From positions 1-47,417 of the forward strand of contig JANOCR010000074.1 of assembly GCA_031412355.1 (NCBI GenBank): a stretch of DNA of 47,417 nucleotides, given 5' to 3'. The notes beneath the pieces were generated by a model that had not been told where the DNA came from, searched no databases, and saw nothing but the letters and a program-made list of their open reading frames with translations. A program made the position numbers and the translations under genes. Position 1 is the first letter of the stretch; every line of letters begins with the position of its first letter. Below, piece after piece: positions 1 to 8,186 of the stretch. The stretch is from JAENVT01 sp031412355 (GTDB lineage Bacteria > Actinomycetota > Acidimicrobiia > Acidimicrobiales > Ilumatobacteraceae).

Positions 1-820
1 GGTCGCTGAGGATCCACAGGCCGACCGCAGCAGCGCAGGCAACAAGGGCCTGAAAGGCCGCTGGCGAGGCCGCGGCCAGGAATCGGCTCGACCTGTACAA
101 GTTGATCTGCTGCCCGCTGGCCGCGTCGAAGCTGGCGGCGACCGGAGCACCCACATCGAACAGGATGACCGGCCGCGCCGTGGCCACGATGTCGGCGAAC
201 CGAGCGGCCACGTCCTGGCCACGCTCGGCCTCTTGCTGACCGACATGGCGTGACCGCCGGATCCACGGTTGCATCACCACGCCGACGACGACCGCCATCG
301 CCCCGACGGCCGCGGCGCCGACCGGACTGGCGGCGACTGCCGCGATGGTGAGGACGGCGATGTTGATGGCCGCCGAGAGCAAAGACGTCGCAGTCAGGGC
401 GTAGGCCCCGGCAACCTGCGTGTTGGCCATCGCAACCTGTTGGATGGCGCCCGGGGACTGAGAGGAACTGATTCCCCATGGGGCACCGATGAAGCTGCGC
501 AACACCAGCGTGCGATGGCGATGAACAATGCTGGCGGCGACACTGGCGCCGATGTGCGCGGTCACCAGGCCGATGCAGAGCCGGACCAGTGCTGCGAGGG
601 CCGCGACGATCAGCCCGGAGCGGACGGTGATGTCGATTCCGATCACATCGATGCGCTCACGCCCGCTCGTGATGGCCACCGCCGCCGTCGAGATCGCCAG
701 CAGGCACACGGCGTCGGCGATCCCGGCAGTGAAGGACCCGACCGAGATCGTCCACAACCTGGCACGTTCTGCGGGGGAGGTGATCGCGCGCAGTGCCTCC
801 CGGTTGGTCACGACGGGCAC
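1..820 (-). CDS. ABC exporter transmembrane domain (partial, C-terminus outside window)
   Basis: Reading leftwards, a GTG start opens a frame that runs off the window edge without a stop, giving about 273 residues. The translation starts VPVVTNREALRAITS and has long hydrophobic stretches (for example around GLIVAALAALVRLCIGLV and LLSAAINIAVLTIAAVAA). Its spacing resembles the six-helix membrane domain of ABC exporters, including the motif AFQALVACAAAVGLWIL near the truncated end. The ATPase domain, if fused, would lie outside the window, so the substrate cannot be inferred. A second in-frame GTG lies at 811; the upstream one is preferred because a GGAGAG sequence lies about 13 bases before it. 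No ATG start is available in this frame. It is separated from the copper gene upstream by a 159-bp gap with hairpin repeats, so it probably has its own promoter. ABC membrane-domain membership is inferred from topology and general sequence feel. Confidence 0.6.
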   Translation of the reverse strand, partial: MPVVTNREALRAITSPAERARLWTISVGSFTAGIADAVCLLAISTAAVAITSGRERIDVIGIDITVRSGLIVAALAALVRLCIGLVTAHIGASVAASIVHRHRTLVLRSFIGAPWGISSSQSPGAIQQVAMANTQVAGAYALTATSLLSAAINIAVLTIAAVAASPVGAAAVGAMAVVVGVVMQPWIRRSRHVGQQEAERGQDVAARFADIVATARPVILFDVGAPVAASFDAASGQQINLYRSSRFLAAASPAAFQALVACAAAVGLWILSD

Positions 821-889
821 GCTAGCCGTGCATCTCTCCGCCGCCCGATGCCCGCCAAGCCAACCCAGTCTGGGCGCGATTTACGCCGC

Positions 890-962
890 GGGCGGCGTGT
901 TGCCGCGCCCGTATCGGTTGTGCGTGCGCGAGTTGTGCCATGGGCGGCGTGTTGCCGCGCCC
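890..962. repeat. Two identical 21-bp GC-rich imperfect palindromes
   Basis: A 21-base sequence beginning GGGCGGCGTGTTGCCGCG and ending CCC occurs at 890-910 and again, without mismatch, at 942-962 (period 52). Each copy can fold on itself (GGGC/GCCC and GGC/GCC arms around a short loop). The pair lies between the stop of the CopC-CopD gene and the start of the ABC transporter gene, both read leftwards. It may work as a transcription terminator or be a small dispersed repeat; no T-tract follows. Confidence 0.7.
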
Positions 963-979
963 AATGGTGGGAAGCGGGG

Positions 980-2626
980 TCAGACGACCTTGACGTCGGC
1001 GGTGAAGATGATTTCGTCGAAGCCGTAGCGCGCCCTGACCTCCAACCGCCAGGTAGCTGCGTAGGGGAACATCGCGTTGTTGCTGATCACATGACCGGCG
1101 CCGGCTTTGACGACCTCGATGTCGATCGGGTCGATGTCGCGAGCAGGGTCCTCGATGGTCACCGTGACGTCGTCGGGCTGGTCCAGGCTGCTGTTGGGGC
1201 TCGACACGTAGATGTGCACCTCGTTGGCTCCGACACGGCCCGGGGCAACGGTGATGGTTGCCAGGTAGCCCTGGCTGGTGAGGGTCGACGAGAACGGCGC
1301 GGTGGCCGTGGCTTGCGATGGGTTCGAGGCCATCAGCAGCGACGTGACGACGATGACCACGACAGCCAGGACAAACTCGATACCGATTGCCCGCCGCAGC
1401 CGTGGTCGGTCGAAGCCGACGCCGGCAGCGCCGACCGAGCCAGACGACAGTGACAGCTGACCGTGGGTCGAGGCGCGCGCCACCATTGCCACTACCAGCA
1501 CCCCCGCGACCGCGATCAATTTCCAGATCAGCAGGTTGCCGTACGACGTTCCGGTCAATCCATCGAACGAGGCGACTTGGCGAACTCCCTGAACCGTCCC
1601 GGTGACGACGATGGTGGCCACGGCAATCAGCGCAATTGCCGAGAACCGTTCGACTCCCTCGCTGTCGGCAGTCGCGAAGCTGACGATCAGCAGCACGAGA
1701 CCACCGAGCCACACGGCCATCGCACAAACGTGCAGCATGGTCAGGAACACTCCCAGGTAGTGCCATCGCCCGGCAGCGCCGTGGCCCCCATAGGCGCTGG
1801 CAGTGCCGACCAGCACGAGGCCTAGGATCAGGAGCAACTGCCACCACGTTGCTCGACTCCGCCGATGGGTTGCCAGCAGGAGCGCCGCGGTCACCGCGAT
1901 ACCCGCGGCGCGCACGACCCAGGCCAAACCGATCGATGTGTCGAACACGGCGCGCCACGCAGAGCCATCAGTGATGACTGTCAGCGAACGGCCCGCCGTG
2001 TATCCGACCTCCAGCGGCATCGCCAGCAGCCCGGCGACTGCTCCGACTGCGGCGGCAACGCCGATGACCGTTCGCTGTTTGCGGCCGAACGCGACGATGC
2101 CCAGACCGCACACCATGAGTCCCCCGAACACGATGGCGATTGCGGCAGTCACCAACGATCGGCTGATGCTCAAGCCAATGCTGGCCGGCTTGCTGGTGTA
2201 GCTGCTGCCGATGATCGAATCGAGCAGCCCGGATTGCAGGTTCGACTCCAGACCGACCTGAAACGTGAACGCGGCGTGTACTGGATGCGAATCTGCCGAC
2301 ACCACTCGCCAATCGACGACGTACGAGCCATTGGCCAGTTCGGGAAGGTCGATCTCGACTGCGTCGTCGCGCCCGTCGGGATGGCGGGCGGGGCTGATGT
2401 CGATGGACGTACCGGTTCCGTCGAACACGCGGATGGCGCCAAGCGAGATCTCGACTGGCTCGGTGAATGTCAAGGTGAGGGTGGCAGGAGCCGCGTCAAG
2501 CACGGCGCCAGGCTGCGGATCGCTCGACAGCAGTTCGGCATGTGCCGAGACCTGGCCGGCCCCCGCGACGGTAGCCAGGGTCACGCCTGCTGCACACGCG
2601 CAGAACGTTCGTCGTAACCACCTCAC
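980..2626 (-). CDS. CopC-CopD fusion copper-handling membrane protein
   Basis: 548 residues. A signal peptide (1-28, cleavage likely at VSA/HAELL) exposes His29 as the mature first residue, as in CopC copper-binding domains. The CopC domain (about 29-126) has HAELLSSDPQPG and ends with the SADSHPVHAAFTFQVG motif (His114). A multi-helix CopD region (about 150-430) follows, then a soluble C-terminal domain of about 100 residues resembling YtkA/FixH-like beta folds. CopC/CopD proteins bind periplasmic copper and are thought to move it across the membrane. The GTG start overlaps the stop of the upstream gene as GTGA; extension further upstream would run through that gene, so 2626 is preferred. 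It is co-transcribed with the His-rich membrane protein and probably linked to the divergent ECF sigma gene. Direction of copper transport cannot be told from sequence. Confidence 0.87.
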   Translation of the reverse strand: MRWLRRTFCACAAGVTLATVAGAGQVSAHAELLSSDPQPGAVLDAAPATLTLTFTEPVEISLGAIRVFDGTGTSIDISPARHPDGRDDAVEIDLPELANGSYVVDWRVVSADSHPVHAAFTFQVGLESNLQSGLLDSIIGSSYTSKPASIGLSISRSLVTAAIAIVFGGLMVCGLGIVAFGRKQRTVIGVAAAVGAVAGLLAMPLEVGYTAGRSLTVITDGSAWRAVFDTSIGLAWVVRAAGIAVTAALLLATHRRSRATWWQLLLILGLVLVGTASAYGGHGAAGRWHYLGVFLTMLHVCAMAVWLGGLVLLIVSFATADSEGVERFSAIALIAVATIVVTGTVQGVRQVASFDGLTGTSYGNLLIWKLIAVAGVLVVAMVARASTHGQLSLSSGSVGAAGVGFDRPRLRRAIGIEFVLAVVVIVVTSLLMASNPSQATATAPFSSTLTSQGYLATITVAPGRVGANEVHIYVSSPNSSLDQPDDVTVTIEDPARDIDPIDIEVVKAGAGHVISNNAMFPYAATWRLEVRARYGFDEIIFTADVKVV

Positions 2627-3627
2627 GGCTCGGCCGCGACCGGCTGGATCGGGGCGGCGGTTGTAGTCACGGTTGGTGTCGCCCCGAGCCCTGTCACCAC
2701 CTCCGACCCCACGACGGCCGCCGCCAGCGCCAGAGCGATGCTGATCGCGATCCGTTGCAGCGGCTCGGGTGCCCAGCCGGCGAGCAGTTGATGCTCGAAC
2801 ACCTCGAAGTGCGTCACTGCGAGCACCACCACGACTGCCGCGGCGACGATCGGAAGCCACCTGTTCTTGAGCACCCATCCGGCGATGACGACAGCGACCG
2901 CGACCGCGCTGGCCGCCGCACGTGCGGTGCTGCTACCGCTACCGACCAGACAGGCGGCGCTGGCGGCGAGCGCGAGGGCCGGCACAAATCGGCGCAAAGG
3001 CGGCATCAGTACCAAGGCGGCGAGCACCGCGCAGGCCGCCAGCGAGGTGATCACCAGCCACATCACTCTTGACGGTGGAGGGAGCCACGTGACTTTCACG
3101 ATCGCGACCACCGGCTTTCCATCGACTACCAACTCGACGCGGTTCGCCGGAAAGACAACCCGCTCGACATCGGGGTTGTCACGCACATCCTGGCGCGGGG
3201 TCGGGTCCATCCAATGTGTGCGGTGGTCATGCCAGCGAACCGACGCGCCATCGCTGAGCTTCATCCAGTTCGGTTCCGCCGCCGCACTTGCGGTCGCCGG
3301 CGTGGGCGTGCGGGCGAAGCGATCGAGGTTGATGTAGTGCGCCGGGGAGTTGTGGTTCTCGAACACACCATCGGCGTCGAGACGGAGATACGGCTCGCCT
3401 TCGTAGCCAAGGATCTGCACTTCGCCGGCTGTTGTGCGAACCAGTTCCATTCGGTCGCCCAACTCCACCGGACGAACCTCGATGCCAGTGGAATCGCCTT
3501 CGAAGCCGGTCACTTCGATGCGATAGTCGCTGGCCGCACCGCCGTTGCCGCCGTGCGCGACGACAGGCTGCGCCGGTGCAAACACCAGTGCTGCCAGCAG
3601 CGCTGCCCCGAGCAGTTGTCGCTTCAC
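2623..3627 (-). CDS. Secreted-domain membrane protein with WHDHRTHWM motif, copper-gene partner
   Basis: 334 residues. An N-terminal signal sequence (about 1-24, ending PVVAHGG) is followed by an extracytoplasmic domain of about 160 residues. This carries a histidine cluster RWHDHRTHWMD (His133, His135, His138) plus HGG at the mature end and FENHNSPAHY. Several membrane helices follow (about 187-320). The family is not one I can name. Its tight GTGA coupling to the CopC-CopD gene and the surface-exposed histidines suggest a metal-binding partner in copper uptake or storage. The GTG start is chosen because the signal peptide begins there; longer in-frame extensions read into the sigma gene in antisense. 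No strong Shine-Dalgarno is visible. Confidence 0.75.
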   Translation of the reverse strand: MKRQLLGAALLAALVFAPAQPVVAHGGNGGAASDYRIEVTGFEGDSTGIEVRPVELGDRMELVRTTAGEVQILGYEGEPYLRLDADGVFENHNSPAHYINLDRFARTPTPATASAAAEPNWMKLSDGASVRWHDHRTHWMDPTPRQDVRDNPDVERVVFPANRVELVVDGKPVVAIVKVTWLPPPSRVMWLVITSLAACAVLAALVLMPPLRRFVPALALAASAACLVGSGSSTARAAASAVAVAVVIAGWVLKNRWLPIVAAAVVVVLAVTHFEVFEHQLLAGWAPEPLQRIAISIALALAAAVVGSEVVTGLGATPTVTTTAAPIQPVAAEP

Positions 3628-3650
3628 CGGCGAAAAGGTATCGGCTACGG

Positions 3651-3676
3651 GGAACTTTCTCCGGTCATCGAACGAC
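3651..3676 (+). promoter_or_regulatory. Putative ECF-sigma promoter of the sigma gene
   Basis: GGAACT (3651-3656), sixteen bases, then CGAC (3673-3676). This matches the general ECF pattern GGAAC-N16/17-CGTC-like and has exactly the same spacing as the site before the anti-sigma-like gene at 8578. It points toward the ECF sigma gene, which suggests autoregulation. Not experimentally supported. Confidence 0.4.
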
Positions 3677-3716
3677 AACAAGATCGATGACAACCGCCTT
3701 CTGCCGTTGTTGTCGT
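3672..3716. promoter_or_regulatory. 10-bp perfect inverted repeat in divergent promoter region
   Basis: ACGACAACAA (3672-3681) and TTGTTGTCGT (3707-3716) are exact reverse complements separated by 25 bases. The left arm overlaps the putative -10 element (CGAC at 3673-3676) of the sigma gene. The repeat sits between the divergent copper operon and the sigma gene, a plausible operator position. Alternatively it may form a hairpin in the sigma leader RNA. Confidence 0.45.
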
Positions 3717-3799
3717 CGCAACGGCTTTGCTGGGTCGTCCGACCCAATTTTGGTTGTTGACCTTGTGGGGTTGGCAGCGTTGCGACACGATCTGAGCTG

Positions 3800-4330
3800 A
3801 TGCGGGAGATGGACCAAAAGTTGCGCGCACTCGTCGACGCGGCGCGCGAGGGCGACAACGTGGCCGTTCGCGAACTGGTTCGCCGTACGCAGCCGATGAT
3901 CTGGCGTCTGTGCAATGTGCTCGGCTCGCCGGGCGAGGAAGACGACCTCGTGCAGGACACCTACCTGCGGGCATTTCGCTCACTGCCGAACTACCGCCGT
4001 GAGGCGCCCATCACTGCGTGGCTGCTGACTATCGCTCGCCGGGTTTGTGCCGACCATGTACGCGGACGTGTGCGCCAACGCCGCACCGCGGGTGCCCTGG
4101 CTCGAGGCGCCGACGAGACCTGCGTTGCCGCACCGGGCAACTCGACGTGGCAGCTCCTCGATTCGATCGACCCCGATCGACGCGAGGCATTCGTGCTGAC
4201 GCAGGTGGCCGGGTTGTCGTACGAGGAAGCGGCAGCACTGCTCGAGTGCCCGATCGGCACGATCCGATCACGCGTGGCCCGTGCCCGTGCCGATCTGGCC
4301 GCCGAAGTGCGCGCTGCCGAGGCTTCGTAG
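3800..4330 (+). CDS. ECF-family RNA polymerase sigma factor
   Basis: 176 residues. Region 2 covers about 22-90 (QPMIWRLCNVLGSPGEEDDLVQDTYLRAFRSL and ITAWLLTIARRVCADHVR). Region 4 covers about 120-170 (DPDRREAFVLTQVAGLSYEEAAALLECPIGTIRSRVARAR), with its helix-turn-helix at the end. There is no C-terminal extension. It would direct RNA polymerase to a small regulon. Resemblance to mycobacterial SigC, together with the divergent copper genes, suggests a role in metal homeostasis; that is inference. Two ATGs (3800, 3809) are in frame; the first is used. It is convergent with the HD-GYP gene, 14 bp apart. No anti-sigma gene is directly adjacent. Confidence 0.92.
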   Translation: MREMDQKLRALVDAAREGDNVAVRELVRRTQPMIWRLCNVLGSPGEEDDLVQDTYLRAFRSLPNYRREAPITAWLLTIARRVCADHVRGRVRQRRTAGALARGADETCVAAPGNSTWQLLDSIDPDRREAFVLTQVAGLSYEEAAALLECPIGTIRSRVARARADLAAEVRAAEAS

Positions 4331-4344
4331 CGCCTCGGGCGAGG

Positions 4345-5916
4345 TCAGCCGCCGAGCTTGGGGACGGTGATCGGCGGGCTGGTGATCGGCGGCACGGTGG
4401 TGGGCGGCACCGTGATCGGTGGGACAGTGATCGGTGGCAGGGTGATGACCGGAACCGTGATCGGTGGCAGTGAGATGGGCGGCAAGCTGGTCGACGGTAC
4501 CGAGATCGCCGGTACTGAGGTTGGTGGAATCGAGATCGCCGGTACCGAGACGACGGGGGCGCCTACGGAGCCACTCGTCGACACCGTTGTCGGCGACGGG
4601 CCGCTGGGGTGCGTGTCATCGACGCCCGTCGGCGCGATAGTGCCGGGAGCAGCATCGTCAACGCCCGGCAACGTCGTTCCGGTGGTCGGTGCCTGTTCAT
4701 CGCTGGGATCCCCGGTGGAATCACTCGGCGTTGAGGGAGCCGATCCATCCGGTGCGGTGGCGGCATCCGAAGCAACCACGCGCACCTCCTGCCGCACGAC
4801 TGTGGGCTGCACGCGGCCGGGTTGTGAATACACGCTGCTGACCGGGCCGAGGCCGAGGCCTGTGACGGCGATCAGGCTGCCGGCCATGGTCGACGCAGCA
4901 GGTGCTGCGGTCAGCCGTCCGAAGATCGACAGCTGGGCCAGCCACGACAGGGGACCCATTGCCTTGCGCAGGTCGCCGATCGAGATCTGCAGGAACGCAC
5001 GCACCAAGTCGGGGTCGAACTGCGTGCCGGCGCACCGCGTGATCTCCAGGCGCGCCTCTTGAATCGTCATCGGCTTCTTGTAAGACCGGGCAGCGGTAAT
5101 CACGTCGAACACGTCGGTGACAGCAACGAGTCGGCCGCCGTACGAGATGTCGGCTCCCGACAGGCCGGCAGGGTAACCCGAGCCGTCGAACTGCTCGTGA
5201 TGCTCGCCGATCGCTCTCGTCCAGTCGCCCAACCAATCGGCGATCGGGCCCCGCACCAGCTCCAGACCCTCCGCCGGGTGCGTCTTCAGCACCGTCCACT
5301 CGTCGGCGGTCGGTCGTCCCGGTTTGCGCAGGATCTCTCCGGGCACGCGCAGCTTGCCGATGTCGTGCAGCAATGCGGCCCAGCGCACCTTCTCGCGGTC
5401 CTCCTCGTCAAGATGCAGCTGCGCAGCGAGAAGATCCGACAGCGCCCTGACGCGCTCCGAGTGGCCACGGGTCAACGGGTCGTGGTGGTTCAAGGCGGCG
5501 ACGAGCGTCAACAGTTCGGTCGCTCCGGCCGCAGTCGTCGGCTCGAGCCTGGTGTGTTGCAACCGCCGTGCGAGCTGCTTGGTCGTTCCCGTGCGCAGGG
5601 CAACGGAGAACCGCGACGGGACGTGATCGGGAAAGACCAACGACAACTTCAACAACGCGGCCAGCGGCAGCACCCGCCTGGCCAGTCGTTCGGTGATGGC
5701 CAACACGGCTGTCGACGTGGCCAGCAAGGCGACCAACCACACGCCGCGGCCGAGCAAATCACGAGGCATTGCCACGTGGCGCGAGACGATGGCTGACCAG
5801 GCCAGGGCGGCGACGATCGGTGTGATGAACGCGACCAGGCGAATGCTCGTCGCAGCCAGCGGATGGCCGCGCCATGACCGCAGCTGCTGTTGTGTGGGCG
5901 CGACACCTAGAGGCAC
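4345..5916 (-). CDS. Membrane HD-GYP domain protein with Pro/Thr/Val-rich C-terminal tail
   Basis: 523 residues. Two N-terminal membrane helices (about 25-45 and 57-77) precede an HD-GYP domain (about 130-320) with the key residues HDPLTRGHSERV, HDIGKL (His184-Asp185), HHEQFDGSGYP (239-249) and a DVFD motif. A third hydrophobic segment (about 342-362) leads into a low-complexity Ser/Thr/Pro region, ending in some 13 imperfect repeats of the form (I/T)(S/T)VPP over the last 75 residues. HD-GYP domains hydrolyse cyclic di-GMP or related nucleotides. The topology places this domain in the cytoplasm and the repetitive tail outside. The start is GTG; there is no in-frame ATG before residue 50. It is the last gene of the lapA-like/hydrolase/nuclease/PAP2 operon. 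Activity on c-di-GMP is family-based; no GGDEF protein is seen nearby. Confidence 0.9.
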   Translation of the reverse strand: MPLGVAPTQQQLRSWRGHPLAATSIRLVAFITPIVAALAWSAIVSRHVAMPRDLLGRGVWLVALLATSTAVLAITERLARRVLPLAALLKLSLVFPDHVPSRFSVALRTGTTKQLARRLQHTRLEPTTAAGATELLTLVAALNHHDPLTRGHSERVRALSDLLAAQLHLDEEDREKVRWAALLHDIGKLRVPGEILRKPGRPTADEWTVLKTHPAEGLELVRGPIADWLGDWTRAIGEHHEQFDGSGYPAGLSGADISYGGRLVAVTDVFDVITAARSYKKPMTIQEARLEITRCAGTQFDPDLVRAFLQISIGDLRKAMGPLSWLAQLSIFGRLTAAPAASTMAGSLIAVTGLGLGPVSSVYSQPGRVQPTVVRQEVRVVASDAATAPDGSAPSTPSDSTGDPSDEQAPTTGTTLPGVDDAAPGTIAPTGVDDTHPSGPSPTTVSTSGSVGAPVVSVPAISIPPTSVPAISVPSTSLPPISLPPITVPVITLPPITVPPITVPPTTVPPITSPPITVPKLGG

Positions 5917-5963
5917 ACATCGTTTTCGGCGGCTTCACACTGACATTGAGAAATCTTGACGAA

Positions 5964-6494
5964 CTACAGCACGAGCGCGCTGAACACTCGAGATCCGACG
6001 AACCCCAGCAGCGCCCCGACCACGGCGCCACCCACGACGTCGGAGGGATGATGGATTCGCACGTAGGCCCGGCTGACGGCGACGATCGACGCCGTCGAGT
6101 ACCACAGCGGTGCCAGTGCACGACCGGTTGCCGTTGTCAAGATGGCTGCGGCAAAGAACGCGGCCGACGCATGGCCACTGGGAAAGCTCGACGTCGACGG
6201 ACGCCGGACGGGGAACCGCGGATCACCGGTCTCGGTCGGTCGGGTTCGCCGGAAGAGGCGCTTCACCCCTTGATTGACGATCAGGCTCTCGGCGCCGATC
6301 ATCGCCGACAGTGCCAGGGACTGACGCACCGACGACGGGTTCGCAATCACTCGGCCGAGGCCGATGAGATGCCAGATGCCGCTGAAGTCGCCGAGGTAGC
6401 TGGCCGTCTTGAAAACCCCGTCGGCAACGGCATTGCCTCGCAGCCGTTCGAGCTGATCGTCGCCCCATCGGTCGAACGACTCGACAAGGCTCAC
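5964..6494 (-). CDS. PAP2-family membrane phosphatase
   Basis: 176 residues. It contains the three-part phosphatidic acid phosphatase type 2 signature: KRLFRRTRP, PSGHAS, and SRAYVRIHHPSD. The last two carry the catalytic histidines. Hydrophobic segments surround the motifs, and the active site faces outside in characterised relatives. Likely substrates are lipid phosphates such as undecaprenyl pyrophosphate or phosphatidate; the specific one is unknown. The GTG start overlaps the TGA of the upstream nuclease gene (GTGA), which decides the start against a 53-residue longer reading. Confidence 0.88.
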   Translation of the reverse strand: MSLVESFDRWGDDQLERLRGNAVADGVFKTASYLGDFSGIWHLIGLGRVIANPSSVRQSLALSAMIGAESLIVNQGVKRLFRRTRPTETGDPRFPVRRPSTSSFPSGHASAAFFAAAILTTATGRALAPLWYSTASIVAVSRAYVRIHHPSDVVGGAVVGALLGFVGSRVFSALVL

Positions 6495-7309
6495 GCGACG
6501 AGCGCAGCGTGCCGCAGCGGTGCCTCGATCGCGGCCAAAGTGGGATCGCCACCGAAAGCTGGGCACCACTGCTGAAACGAACACGATGAACACAGGGGGC
6601 CCTGGCGAGGCTGGAAGTTGCCGGTGTTGCACGCCCGCTCGACGGCCTTCCATACCGCAGTCGTTCGTGTGGTGATGAACCTGACCGACTGCGCCGACGG
6701 CAGAGCCGTGATGGTCTCGCCGGTTCGCAGGTACATGAGACGGATTGCCGAAGGACGACGACCGAGCACTTCCTCACACAGGAACGAGTAGAAGTGCACG
6801 CCGGCCAATCGACCCTGCTCGTACTTGAGACCCGGCGCGCGACCCGTCTTGTAGTCGGTGACCACCAGGCCACCGTCGGCATCGAGCTCGAGACGGTCGA
6901 TGATGCCGCGCAACGCCAGCGAGCCAACCTGAGCTTCGAGGCGTATCTCGAGACCGATCTCGCGAATAGCCGTGGGGTCCTCCATTCGGAAGTACGCCTC
7001 GACGAGCGTCCAGGCGTCGGCGACGAACGCCTGCTGCTGCGCGTCGTCGAGATTCAGCAGCGTGTAGTCGGGGTCGATGGAATATTCCTCGACCGCCTGT
7101 TGGAAACAGGATTGCGCTGTGTCTGCGGTGCGTTGTGTCGCGGGATACATGAACAACAACTCGAGAACGCGATGGACCAACGAGCCCTTGGTGGTGTGCG
7201 GGCTGGGCGACTCGGGAAGTCGCTCGATGCTGGCGAACCGGAATGCCATAGGACACGAGGTGAACGCCTCGACACGACTGGGCGAGAGGCTGGTCGGCAC
7301 CGGATACAT
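6491..7309 (-). CDS. RecB-family PD-(D/E)XK nuclease with Cys4 iron-sulfur signature
   Basis: 272 residues. Nuclease motifs: KGSLVHRVLE (His46), GIIDRLE (Asp138) and DYKTG (Asp152, Lys154). Cys19 (FTSCPMAFRF) near the N-terminus and Cys240, Cys243 and Cys249 (PLCSSCSFQQWCPAF) at the C-terminus match the four-cysteine arrangement that holds an iron-sulfur cluster in AddB and Cas4-type nucleases. It would be a DNA exonuclease in repair or recombination. There are no helicase or cas genes near it. The ATG is chosen because GGGG lies just upstream and relatives begin near PTSLSPSR; an ATG 14 codons further upstream (7351) is possible. It is coupled to the PAP2 gene by a GTGA overlap. Confidence 0.88.
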   Translation of the reverse strand: MYPVPTSLSPSRVEAFTSCPMAFRFASIERLPESPSPHTTKGSLVHRVLELLFMYPATQRTADTAQSCFQQAVEEYSIDPDYTLLNLDDAQQQAFVADAWTLVEAYFRMEDPTAIREIGLEIRLEAQVGSLALRGIIDRLELDADGGLVVTDYKTGRAPGLKYEQGRLAGVHFYSFLCEEVLGRRPSAIRLMYLRTGETITALPSAQSVRFITTRTTAVWKAVERACNTGNFQPRQGPLCSSCSFQQWCPAFGGDPTLAAIEAPLRHAALVA

Positions 7310-7364
7310 GACCCCATCGTAGAGAAGGGGTGCGCGACAGTGGACGATCATCGCGTCGGTGCTG

Positions 7365-8186
7365 CTAGACGTACTCGCCGATCAGTTCGGCCACGATGTC
7401 GGGGTGCGTCATCGGGCCGAAATGGTCGAGGTCGTCGAGCTGCACGTAGGTTCCCTTCGCCAGCCGCTTGGCGACCGCTTGCGAGTGTTGGGCGGGTGAG
7501 TCCGGCTCCGGCAGCCCACACAGCACCAACACCGGAACCTCGATCTCGGGGAGGAGGTCCCAGGCGTGATGACTCCTGCTCATCTCGAACGTCGTCGCCT
7601 CGAGTTCGGGGCTGCACTTGAGGTGCACTTCGCCGTCGGCCTCCTGCCGAAACCCGTGACGAACGTAGGCCTCGAGCGCGGCCGGCGTGAAGCGGTTCAG
7701 CGGCGGCTTGGCGGTGAAGTTGGCGATCGCCGCTTCGTATGACGCGAAGGTCGTGCGGCGGCGGCGCGCACCCTGGGCCAGCTCGGGTGGCCCATCGTCC
7801 ATCGTGACGGGCGGGAACACGACCGGCTCGTAGATCACGAGGTGGGAGAACAGGTCAGGGTGGCGATGGGCAACCATCAACAGACAGGCGCCTCCCATCG
7901 AATGGCCGAACGCCGGTAGCGGGCGCGTGAGGCTGAGGGCCACGGCCTCGGCATCGTCGGCGTATCGGTTCCAGTCGATGCCGACGTTGGCAGGTTGCGG
8001 TGTATCGCCGTGACCGCGGTAGTCGAATCCGATCGAGTGGAATCGCGTCGACAGGGCATCAGCCAGCGGTAGGTAACAATGCGCGTGGAACCCCGTCGCA
8101 TGCGACATGAGCAGTACCTCGCCCGCCTGTTGGCCGGCCAGGTCGTGGACAGCGACTTCGACACCGTCGGTGGACGTGACGATCAT
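7365..8186 (-). CDS. Alpha/beta hydrolase-fold protein
   Basis: 273 residues. The nucleophile elbow is GHSMGG (serine), the upstream oxyanion segment is LLMSHATGFHAHCY, and a C-terminal LDDLDHFGPM supplies the likely catalytic histidine. Single-domain hydrolases of this family act on esters, epoxides or C-C bonds; the substrate is not deducible. The ATG overlaps the stop of the LapA-like gene (ATGA), fixing the start against a reading 31 residues longer. Confidence 0.88.
   Translation of the reverse strand: MIVTSTDGVEVAVHDLAGQQAGEVLLMSHATGFHAHCYLPLADALSTRFHSIGFDYRGHGDTPQPANVGIDWNRYADDAEAVALSLTRPLPAFGHSMGGACLLMVAHRHPDLFSHLVIYEPVVFPPVTMDDGPPELAQGARRRRTTFASYEAAIANFTAKPPLNRFTPAALEAYVRHGFRQEADGEVHLKCSPELEATTFEMSRSHHAWDLLPEIEVPVLVLCGLPEPDSPAQHSQAVAKRLAKGTYVQLDDLDHFGPMTHPDIVAELIGEYV

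Noticed and set aside
269..1453. Long plus-strand frame of 394 codons
   Set aside because: Shadow of the real minus-strand genes; low-complexity Arg/Asp-rich translation with no family features.
822..1958. Minus-strand frame of 378 codons
   Set aside because: Different frame inside the CopC-CopD gene; Arg-rich and featureless.
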